Positions 42,924-51,748 of a DNA stretch of 64,000 bases are shown piece by piece; position 1 is the stretch's first letter, and each line of letters starts with the position of its first letter. Under the pieces are notes generated by a model. It had not been told where the DNA came from, ran no database searches, and was given only the letters and a program-made list of their open reading frames with translations. This stretch comes from Oceaniglobus roseus. Lineage in GTDB: Bacteria > Pseudomonadota > Alphaproteobacteria > Rhodobacterales > Rhodobacteraceae. Position numbers and translations under genes: made by a program. The stretch spans positions 1 through 64,000 of the forward strand of contig NZ_PNOS01000023.1 in assembly GCF_002869745.1 (NCBI RefSeq), given 5' to 3'.

Positions 42924-43418
42924 ATGTCCCTGCCCCCCGCCACCCGCATCGGCCACGTCCATCTGCGCGTCGCCGACCTCGACCGCGCCATCGCCTTCTA
43001 CGGCGGCGTCCTCGGCTTCGAGATCACCCAGCGCTACGGCGCCCAGGCCGCCTTCCTGTCCGCGGGCGGCTATCATCACCACATCGGCCTCAACACCTGG
43101 GACAGCCTCGGCGCAACACCCCCGCCCCCGGGCCACACCGGCCTCTACCACACCGCGATCCTGTTTCCCGACCGCGCCAGCCTCGGCGCCGCCGTTGCCC
43201 GGATCGTCGACGCAGGCCACCCGCTGACCGGCGCCGCCGACCACGGGGTGAGCGAGGCGGTCTACCTCGACGATCCCGACGGCAACGGCGTCGAACTTTA
43301 CCGCGACCGCCCCGAGGCCGAATGGCCCCGCGACGCCGACGGCACCCTCGCCATGGTCAACCGCCGCCTCGATGTCGCGAAACTGGTGGCGGAGGGGCGC
43401 GCCGCGGCAGGCACCTAG
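42924..43418 (+). CDS. VOC-family (glyoxalase/extradiol dioxygenase-like) protein
   Basis: A 164-residue single VOC unit. The first beta-alpha-beta-beta-beta module begins IGHVHLRVADLDRAIAFYG (metal-ligand His at about 10-12) and contains the YHHHIGLNTW region (around 50-59). The second module ends with VELYRD (Glu about 117). The layout resembles CatE-like catechol 2,3-dioxygenase relatives, but the dioxygenase function is not proven. Other VOC proteins are isomerases or resistance proteins. It is monocistronic, starting at ATG 42924 after a GGAGAG site. Confidence 0.82.
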   Translation: MSLPPATRIGHVHLRVADLDRAIAFYGGVLGFEITQRYGAQAAFLSAGGYHHHIGLNTWDSLGATPPPPGHTGLYHTAILFPDRASLGAAVARIVDAGHPLTGAADHGVSEAVYLDDPDGNGVELYRDRPEAEWPRDADGTLAMVNRRLDVAKLVAEGRAAAGT

Positions 43419-43459
43419 GCAGGCCCGCTCCGCAGCGCACACGGCCACAGGGCACAGCC

Positions 43460-43482
43460 CCATCTTTGCTTCATAAATATCC
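43460..43482 (+). repeat. 23-bp intergenic box, copy D
   Basis: CCATCTTTGCTT, CAT, AAATATCC. It lies between the convergent VOC and aldo/keto-reductase genes and is followed by a hairpin CCCGCCGGA / TCCGGCGGG (43482-43511). As at other copies, the hairpin sits on the AAATATCC side. Confidence 0.75.
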
Positions 43483-43552
43483 CCGCCGGAGGCATTGAAA
43501 GTTCCGGCGGGACCTCTGCCGCAAGTGCCCCGTCACCGCGACGCGAAACCGC

Positions 43553-44596
43553 TCAATACGGCATCGGATGCGCCTTGTGGGCCGCCGCGATGTCCTCCAG
43601 CACCTCCGCGCCGAGCTTCACGTCCACCGCGCCGATGGCGCGCTCCAGATGCTCCATCGTGGTCGCGCCGAAGATCGGGACGGTGCGGAACGGCCGGGTG
43701 CGCGTCCAGGCCAGCGCCAGGTGCACCGGATCCAGCCCGTGCTTTTCCGCGATCCTCAGATAGGCGTCGACCGCGGCGAAGGCGGCTTCGGTCTTCCGCC
43801 CCCCGAGATCGCCGTTGCGATCCATGCGCGAGCCCTTCGGAATGTTGCCGTTCTGATATTTTCCGGTCAGAAGTCCCGCGGCGAGCGGCGAGAAGGCCAG
43901 CAAGGTGACATTCTCGTGGTGGCTCATCTCGGCCAGGTCGCTGTCGTACTGGCGGCAGAGCAGCGAGTACTCGTTCTGCATCGAAGCGATCCGCGGGCCG
44001 CCCGTCGCCTCGGCCGCGCGGTTCCACATCATCGTGCCCCAGGCCGACTCGTTCGAGAGCCCGAAGGCGCGGATCCTGCCCTCGTCCACCAGCGCCTTCA
44101 GCGTGCGCATCACGTCGGCGAGGTTGTCCTCGACCTCCGCCGTCACCTGCCCGGAGGGATCGAAGCCCCAGATCCTGCGGAAGTGGAACGAGCCGCGGTT
44201 CGGCCAGTGCAGCTGGTAGAGATCGACGTAGTCCGTCTGCAGCCGCTTCAGCGAGCCCTCCAGCGCCGCCCGCAGCGTCCGGCCCGTGACCGGCTGGCCC
44301 TCGCGCACGAAGCTGTCGTTGAAGCCCGCGCATTTCGTCGCCAGCACGACCTCCTTGCGCCGCCCGGTCCTGGCGAACCACGACCCGACGTAGCTTTCGG
44401 TCAGTCCCACCGTCTCTTTCGTGACCGGGTTCACCGGGTACATCTCGGCGGTGTCCCAGAAGTCGATCCCGGCGTCGAGCGCCCGGTCCATCTGGGCGTG
44501 GCCCTCGGCCTCGGTGTTCTGCGTGCCCCAGGTCATCGTCCCGAGGCAGTATTCCGACACCATGATCCCCGTGCCGCCCAGTTCCAGCCTGTCCAT
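43553..44596 (-). CDS. aldo/keto reductase, Tas-like
   Basis: A 347-residue NADPH-dependent aldo/keto reductase. The catalytic tetrad fits Asp48, Tyr53, Lys88 and His130 (LYQLH). The substrate and cofactor regions follow the Tas/YajO subfamily, with LAFSPLAAGLLTGKY near 235 and GATTMEHLERAI near the end. The physiological substrate is unknown; sugars, keto acids or sugar phosphates are possible given the neighbouring gluconate genes. The SDR gene upstream (74 bases away) is on the same strand. Confidence 0.85.
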   Translation of the reverse strand: MDRLELGGTGIMVSEYCLGTMTWGTQNTEAEGHAQMDRALDAGIDFWDTAEMYPVNPVTKETVGLTESYVGSWFARTGRRKEVVLATKCAGFNDSFVREGQPVTGRTLRAALEGSLKRLQTDYVDLYQLHWPNRGSFHFRRIWGFDPSGQVTAEVEDNLADVMRTLKALVDEGRIRAFGLSNESAWGTMMWNRAAEATGGPRIASMQNEYSLLCRQYDSDLAEMSHHENVTLLAFSPLAAGLLTGKYQNGNIPKGSRMDRNGDLGGRKTEAAFAAVDAYLRIAEKHGLDPVHLALAWTRTRPFRTVPIFGATTMEHLERAIGAVDVKLGAEVLEDIAAAHKAHPMPY

Positions 44597-44669
44597 CGCT
44601 CACTCCTTCTCGTTGCGGCTGAAGGAGTAGCGGCTGGGGCGGGGAAGTCCATGGACCCGCACGCGAAAA

Positions 44670-45431
44670 TCAGAGCGAGACGGAAATCCCCCCGTCGACG
44701 AACAGCGTGTGCCCGTTGACGAAGCTCGACCCCGGAGAGGCGAGGAAGATACAGGCGGCCACCAGTTCCTCGACCTTCCCCCAGCGCCCGGCGGGGGTGC
44801 GCTTCGCCAGCCAGGCGGAAAACTCGGGATCGTCCACCAGCGCCTGGTTCAGCGGCGTCTCGAAATAGCCGGGCGCGATGGCGTTGCACTGGAGGCCGTG
44901 CTTCGCCCAGTCCGTCGCCATGCCCTTCGTGAGGTTCCCGACCGCCCCCTTGGTCGCCGTATAGGGCGCGATGCCGGGCCGGGCGAGCGCCGTCTGGACC
45001 GAGGCGATGTTGATGATCTTTCCCGCGCCCCGCCCGATCATGTGCCGCGCCACGGCCTGCCCGACCAGGAAGACCGAGGTCACGTTGGTCCGCATCAGCC
45101 GCTCGAAGGCCTCGGGCGGGAAATCCTCCAGGGGTGTGCGGTGCTGCATCCCGGCGTTGTTGACGAGGATGTCGATGGCGCCGTGGTCGGCCTCGAACCC
45201 GTCCACCGCCGCCGCCACCGCCTGCGCGTCGGTCACGTCGAAGGCCAGCGTCTTCGCCCCTCCGAGCCGCTCCGCCGCCGCCGCCAGCTTGCCTTCGTCG
45301 CGCCCGTTCAGCACCACCTCGGCCCCCGCCGCGGCCAGCCCCTCGGCGAGGGCAAAGCCGATGCCTTGCGACGAGCCGGTGACCAGGGCGCGTTTGCCTT
45401 CAAGGCGGAAGAGGTCCAGTCCGGTGGCCAT
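44670..45431 (-). CDS. gluconate 5-dehydrogenase-like SDR (IdnO type)
   Basis: A 253-residue classical short-chain dehydrogenase. The Rossmann motif TGSSQGIG is at 18-25, the NNAG motif at 91-94, and the catalytic set is Ser144, Tyr157 (YTATK) and Lys161. Divergence from idnD makes gluconate 5-dehydrogenase (5-keto-D-gluconate to D-gluconate) the best guess, but other polyol or sugar-acid substrates are possible. It shares an 86-base divergent promoter with idnD. No regulator gene is encoded here. Confidence 0.82.
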   Translation of the reverse strand: MATGLDLFRLEGKRALVTGSSQGIGFALAEGLAAAGAEVVLNGRDEGKLAAAAERLGGAKTLAFDVTDAQAVAAAVDGFEADHGAIDILVNNAGMQHRTPLEDFPPEAFERLMRTNVTSVFLVGQAVARHMIGRGAGKIINIASVQTALARPGIAPYTATKGAVGNLTKGMATDWAKHGLQCNAIAPGYFETPLNQALVDDPEFSAWLAKRTPAGRWGKVEELVAACIFLASPGSSFVNGHTLFVDGGISVSL

Positions 45432-45517
45432 CGCGGGTTCCTTTCGATCTCGACACTGCGGATTGCCCCGCCTTATGGTGGCGCAAACATTCCCCTGTCA
45501 ATCGCACCGGAGCCCCC

Positions 45518-46561
45518 ATGACCGACAGCCAGGTGATCGTCGCCCATGGCCCGAAGGACCTCAGGATCGAATCCCGCGAGACGCCGGAACCGGGCCCGGG
45601 CGAGGTGCTGATCGCCATGGCCGCGGGGGGCATCTGCGGGTCGGACCTGCACTATTACAACCACGGCGGCTTCGGCACCGTCCGGCTGAAGGAGCCGATG
45701 ATCCTCGGCCACGAGGTCGCGGGCCACATCCTGGCGCTCGGCGACGGCGTCACGGGGCTGGCCGAGGGCCAGCTCGTCGCCGTCTCGCCCTCGCGGCCCT
45801 GCCACGCCTGCCGCTTCTGCCGCGAAGGCGCGCACAATCGCTGCCTGAACATGCGCTTCTACGGCTCGGCCATGCCGTTTCCCCACATCCAGGGCGCCTT
45901 CCGCCAGATGCTGGTCGCCGATGCCGCGCAATGCGCCCCCGCCGCGGGGCTCACGCCCGGCGAGGCGGCGATGGCCGAACCCCTGGCCGTCTGCCTCCAC
46001 GCCACGCGGCAGGCGGGCGAGATGCTGGGCAAGCGGGTGCTGGTCACAGGCTGCGGCCCCATCGGGCTGCTCTGCATCCTCGCCGCCCGGCGCGCGGGCG
46101 CGGCCGAGATCGTGGCGACCGACCTGTCGGACTTTACCCTGGGCATCGCCGCGGCGAACGGAGCCGACACGGTGCTGAACGTCGCCCGCGACCCCGAGGC
46201 CCTGGCCCCCTGGCAGGCCGAGAAGGGCCGCTTCGACGTGCTGATGGAATGCACCGGCGCCGCCGTGGCGCTCGCCGCCGCGGTCCCGGCGATGAAGCCC
46301 GGCGGCACCATCGTGCAGGTCGGCATGGGCGGCGACATGACCCTCCCGGTGCAGGCCATCACGGCAAAGGAGCTGTCGCTGAAGGGGTCGTTCCGCTTCC
46401 ACCCCGAGTTCTTCACGGGGGTCGAGCTGCTGCGGAAGGGCCTGATCGACGTGAAGCCGCTGATCAGCCACACCCTGCCCCTGGCCGAGGCCGACGCGGC
46501 CTTCCGGCTGGCGGGCGACCGGGCGCAGGCGATGAAGGTGCAGATCGCCTTCGCGGTCTGA
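45518..46561 (+). CDS. idnD: L-idonate 5-dehydrogenase-like MDR enzyme
   Basis: A 347-residue zinc-dependent medium-chain dehydrogenase of the IdnD/sorbitol-dehydrogenase type, which oxidises L-idonate to 5-keto-D-gluconate. The catalytic zinc ligands are Cys40 (GGICGSD) and the His65-Glu66 pair (GHEVAGH). The structural zinc loop is intact: Cys95, Cys98, Cys101 and Cys109. The NAD motif GCGPIGLL lies near 178. Together with the divergent SDR this forms the idonate-to-gluconate pathway. The 5' gap is only 86 bases and holds no obvious operator. Confidence 0.88.
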   Translation: MTDSQVIVAHGPKDLRIESRETPEPGPGEVLIAMAAGGICGSDLHYYNHGGFGTVRLKEPMILGHEVAGHILALGDGVTGLAEGQLVAVSPSRPCHACRFCREGAHNRCLNMRFYGSAMPFPHIQGAFRQMLVADAAQCAPAAGLTPGEAAMAEPLAVCLHATRQAGEMLGKRVLVTGCGPIGLLCILAARRAGAAEIVATDLSDFTLGIAAANGADTVLNVARDPEALAPWQAEKGRFDVLMECTGAAVALAAAVPAMKPGGTIVQVGMGGDMTLPVQAITAKELSLKGSFRFHPEFFTGVELLRKGLIDVKPLISHTLPLAEADAAFRLAGDRAQAMKVQIAFAV

Positions 46562-46655
46562 GACGCCGCCGCGCCCCTTTCGCGTGCGGTCGGCGCGGAT
46601 GTTCGAGGGCGGAGGGGGCTTTCCGCCCCCACGGCGCCTTCGGCGCCTCCCCCGA

Positions 46656-46678
46656 GGATATTTGTAAAGCAAAGATGG
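46656..46678 (-). repeat. 23-bp intergenic box, copy E (inverted)
   Basis: Minus-strand copy: CCATCTTTGCTT, TAC, AAATATCC. The hairpin partners (GGCGCC TTC GGCGCC at 46633-46647 and a GGGCGGA/TCCGCCC pair to its left) lie on the AAATATCC side, as for the other copies. It is in the 249-base gap between idnD and the GlcG-like gene. Confidence 0.75.
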
Positions 46679-46810
46679 GGCGGAGGCCGCGCGGGCGGCC
46701 CGCGTCGCACTTCGGCGGAGTCCGACGGACGCCAACCATCCGGGCGTCATGGAGCGAGGTCAGCCGCGCCGGGCGGCGCGGCGGCACTCCGGCGCCGACG
46801 CGCCCGGTCC

Positions 46811-47233
46811 CTAGCCGAACACCTCGGCCCCGACGGCCGCCAGGGCGGCGTTCGCCACCTCCACGTCCTGTGCCCCGGTGCCGGAGCCGACGCCGATCCC
46901 CCCGGCCAGCACGCCGCCGATCATCACCGGCAGGCCCCCGGGCAGGGGCGTCACGTCGCCCTCGGTCGCCAGAGCGATGTGGCCGCGGATCGCCTCGGGG
47001 ACGTTGGCGCTCGGCGCGCCGATGGAGGCGGCGGTGCGCGCCTTGGCCCGCGCGCTTTTCAGCGACAGGTACTTCGCCCCGCTCATCCGGAGCATGCCGA
47101 GCTCCACGCCCGAGGCGTCCACGACGACGATGCACTGCGGCTGGCCCATGGCCTCGGCCTTCTCGGCGGCCGCCGACAGCATCGCCATGACCCCGGTGTG
47201 GGTCAGCCGCGTGGTCTGTTCGCTGAATACCAT
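46811..47233 (-). CDS. GlcG/HbpS-family protein
   Basis: A 140-residue single-domain protein of the GlcG/HbpS (DUF336) family. The beta-strand VVVDASGVELGMLRMSGAK and the C-terminal GGVLAGGIGVGSG are typical. HbpS of Streptomyces binds haem. GlcG-like proteins accompany many oxidoreductases without a proven role. There is no signal peptide in this version, so it is likely cytoplasmic. The GTG/ATG choice is settled by MVFSEQTTRL at 47233, which follows an AAAGGG site. It is divergent from the SMP-30 lactonase across 79 bases. Confidence 0.8.
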   Translation of the reverse strand: MVFSEQTTRLTHTGVMAMLSAAAEKAEAMGQPQCIVVVDASGVELGMLRMSGAKYLSLKSARAKARTAASIGAPSANVPEAIRGHIALATEGDVTPLPGGLPVMIGGVLAGGIGVGSGTGAQDVEVANAALAAVGAEVFG

Positions 47234-47312
47234 GGTGTTCCCTTTGCCCTTTAACCTCTTCGCCCGCGACGCTACCAATGTCCCACCGGCAGCACCAGAG
47301 CGGAGCCCGCCC

Positions 47313-48212
47313 ATGTCCTTCTACCAGACCGTCGATCCGGTCTTCGCGACCTATGTCCTGTTCAACGCCCCCCTGAAACGACTCGCCACGGGGTTCGACT
47401 GGACCGAGGGGCCGGTCTGGTTCGGCGATGCGGACTGCCTGCTGTTCTCGGACATTCCGAACGACCGGATCCTGCGCTGGAACGAGGCGACCGGGATCTC
47501 GACCTATCGCCAGCCCTCGAACTTCTCGAACGGCCACACCCGCGACCGCGAGGGGCGCCTCGTCTCGTGCGAGCACGGCACCCGCCGCGTGACGCGGACC
47601 GAGCACGACGGCACGATCACGGTGATCGCCGACAGCTACCAGGGCAGGCGGCTGAACTCGCCGAACGACGTGGTGGTGAAATCCGACGGCACGATCTGGT
47701 TCACCGATCCCCATTACGGCATCGGCACCAGCTACGAGGGCCACCGGGCCGAACAGGAACTGCCCTGCCATCTCTACCGCGTCGACCCCGCCACCGGGGC
47801 CATGGACGCCGTGGTGACGGATGCGAACTGCCCGAACGGGCTGGCCTTCTCGCCCGACGAATCCCGCCTCTACATGGCCGACACGGGCCGCATGTTCATG
47901 GGCGATCCGCAGCACATCCGCGCCTTCGACGTCGGCGCGGGCAACAGCCTGTCCGGCGGCGAGGTCTTCCACGTCGTCGACCAGGGCGCCTCGGACGGCT
48001 TCCGGCTGGACACCGAGGGCAACATCTGGACCTCGGCGGGCGACGGCGTGCACTGCATCGCGCCCGACGGCCACCTGATGGGCAAGATCCTGGTGCCCGA
48101 GATCGTCTCCAACGTCTGCTTCGGCGGGCGGGACAAGCACCGCCTGTTCATCACCGCCACCACCAGCCTTTACGCCATCTCGCTCAACCGACAGGGAATC
48201 CAACGGCCATGA
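47313..48212 (+). CDS. SMP-30/gluconolactonase-family lactonase
   Basis: A 299-residue six-bladed beta-propeller. The metal-site residues fit Glu32 (WTEGPVW), Asn118 (SPNDVV), Asn175 (CPNGLAF) and Asp228 (DGFRLD). It is expected to open a sugar lactone such as glucono-1,5-lactone. Its stop overlaps the gnd ATG by four bases, tying it to phosphogluconate metabolism, and the idonate genes lie just upstream. No signal peptide is seen, so it acts in the cytoplasm. ATG 47313 follows GGAGC. Confidence 0.88.
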   Translation: MSFYQTVDPVFATYVLFNAPLKRLATGFDWTEGPVWFGDADCLLFSDIPNDRILRWNEATGISTYRQPSNFSNGHTRDREGRLVSCEHGTRRVTRTEHDGTITVIADSYQGRRLNSPNDVVVKSDGTIWFTDPHYGIGTSYEGHRAEQELPCHLYRVDPATGAMDAVVTDANCPNGLAFSPDESRLYMADTGRMFMGDPQHIRAFDVGAGNSLSGGEVFHVVDQGASDGFRLDTEGNIWTSAGDGVHCIAPDGHLMGKILVPEIVSNVCFGGRDKHRLFITATTSLYAISLNRQGIQRP

Positions 48213-49633
48213 CGAAACCCCGCATGGGCCTCCTCGGCCTCGGCACCATGGGCTCCGCCCTCGCGCTCAACATCGCCGAGAACGCCGAGCCGCTGGCGGT
48301 GTTCAACCGCACCACGTCGAAGACCGACGCCTTCATGGCCCACACGCGCAAGCACGCCCCGGACCTGGCCGAAAGGATCACCCCGACCACGTCGCTGGAA
48401 GACTTCGTCGCCGCCATGGAGAGCCCCCGGGCGATCATCCTGATGGTGCCCGCGGGCCAGCCCGTGGACGACCAGATCGACGCCCTGCGTCCGCTCCTGA
48501 ACCCGGAAGACCTGATCATCGACGCGGGCAACGCCAACTTCCACGACACCAACCGCCGCGCCGAGGCGGCCGCGACGCAGGGCGTGCCCTTCCTCGGCAT
48601 CGGCGTCTCGGGCGGGGAGGAAGGCGCGCGCTTCGGCCCCTCGATCATGGGCGGCGGGCCGAAGCGGGCCTGGGACCAGGTGGAGGGCGCCCTGAGATCC
48701 ATCGCCGCCAGCTATGAAGGCACCCCCTGCGCCACCTGGATGGGCGAAGGCGGGGCAGGCCATTTCGTGAAGGCGGTGCACAACGGCATCGAATACGCCG
48801 ACATGCAGATGATCGCCGAGGTCTACGGCGTGTTCCGCGACGGGCTCCAGTGGACGGCCGAGCAGTGCGGCGAGGTCTTCGCCAAGTGGAACGAGGGGCC
48901 GCTCCAGTCCTACCTGATCGAGATCTCGGGCAAGGTCGCCGACGCGGTGGATCCCGAAAGCGGAAAGCCGATGCTCGACGTGATCCTCGACCGCGCGGGC
49001 CAGAAGGGCACCGGCCGCTGGACGGTGATCGAGGCGCAGCACCTCGGCGCGCCGATCCCGGTGATCGAGGCGGCGGTGACGGCGAGGAACGTCTCGTCCC
49101 GCCTGCCCCTGCGCCAGCGGGGCGAGGACGTGTTCGGCGCCGCGCCGGTGGGCCTGACGACGGACATCCTGTCGGTCGAGACGCTGGAGGGCGCGATGAT
49201 CGCGGGCAAGATCATGTGCTATGCGCAAGGCTTCGACCTGCTGAACGCGGCCTCGAAGACCTTCGGCTGGTCGCTGCCGATGCCCGAGGTCGCGCGGGTC
49301 TGGCGCGAGGGCTGCATCATCCGCTCGTCGATGCTGAACGACATGGCCTCGGCACTGACCGACCATCCCGAGGACAACCTGATCTTCGCCCCCTTCTTCC
49401 GCGACCTGGTGAAGCACCACTCTCCCGCCCTGCGCCACACGGTGGCGACGGCGCTGTCCCACGGCCTTGCCGTGCCCGCGCTGTCCTCGGCGCTGACCTG
49501 GTTCGACATGGTGCGCACGGGCCGCTCTACCGCCAACATGATCCAGGGCCAGCGCGACTTCTTCGGCGCCCACGGGTTCGAGCGGGTGGACAGGGACGGC
49601 CAGGGGTTCCATGGGCCCTGGGGCAGCGCGTAA
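48209..49633 (+). CDS. gnd: NADP-dependent 6-phosphogluconate dehydrogenase
   Basis: A 474-residue enzyme oxidising and decarboxylating 6-phosphogluconate to ribulose 5-phosphate. The NADP motif GLGTMG is at residues 10-15, the substrate motif VSGGEEGARFGPSIM near 132, and the catalytic KAVHNGIEY near 190. The C-terminal helical domain includes DRAGQKGTG and ends in GHGxxxD-like tail elements (ATALSHGLAVPALS). It forms an operon with the gluconolactonase. Together with the idonate enzymes it channels gluconate into the pentose-phosphate route, although a gluconokinase is not in the window. Confidence 0.95.
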   Translation: MTKPRMGLLGLGTMGSALALNIAENAEPLAVFNRTTSKTDAFMAHTRKHAPDLAERITPTTSLEDFVAAMESPRAIILMVPAGQPVDDQIDALRPLLNPEDLIIDAGNANFHDTNRRAEAAATQGVPFLGIGVSGGEEGARFGPSIMGGGPKRAWDQVEGALRSIAASYEGTPCATWMGEGGAGHFVKAVHNGIEYADMQMIAEVYGVFRDGLQWTAEQCGEVFAKWNEGPLQSYLIEISGKVADAVDPESGKPMLDVILDRAGQKGTGRWTVIEAQHLGAPIPVIEAAVTARNVSSRLPLRQRGEDVFGAAPVGLTTDILSVETLEGAMIAGKIMCYAQGFDLLNAASKTFGWSLPMPEVARVWREGCIIRSSMLNDMASALTDHPEDNLIFAPFFRDLVKHHSPALRHTVATALSHGLAVPALSSALTWFDMVRTGRSTANMIQGQRDFFGAHGFERVDRDGQGFHGPWGSA

Positions 49634-49650
49634 CGGCGCGGACCGAGGTG

Positions 49651-49672
49651 GGATTGGTGATATCACCCATCC
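49651..49672. repeat. 22-bp palindrome, copy 3 (one mismatch)
   Basis: Same palindrome as at 28759 and 28823 with one changed base in the left arm (GGATTGGTGAT). It lies 17 bases after the gnd stop and about 130 before lepA. The flanking spacer shares CGGAGGGTCCG with the 28.8-kb pair. Confidence 0.85.
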
Positions 49673-49800
49673 TGCGCCGGGACGACGACGACGGAGGGTC
49701 CGGCCGTCGTCTCCACGGGTGAACGCCCCCCTATTCCCCTTGCAAAACGCCCCTCTTCCCGCCATTCACGGAGGCTGAACCAGCACCGGACCCTTGCCCG

Positions 49801-51603
<1,803 letters not shown>

Positions 51604-51748
51604 CAGCCAAGCTGGACCTGACCTGCTCCCCTGAAACCTCCCCACACCGAGGTCACTCTATTCCTCGACAGGGGTGACGGACACTGAAGCACCGCAAGTT
51701 CAGCGGCGAACGGATCATCGGCACTCCGAAGGCCTCCCTCGTTCGCCG

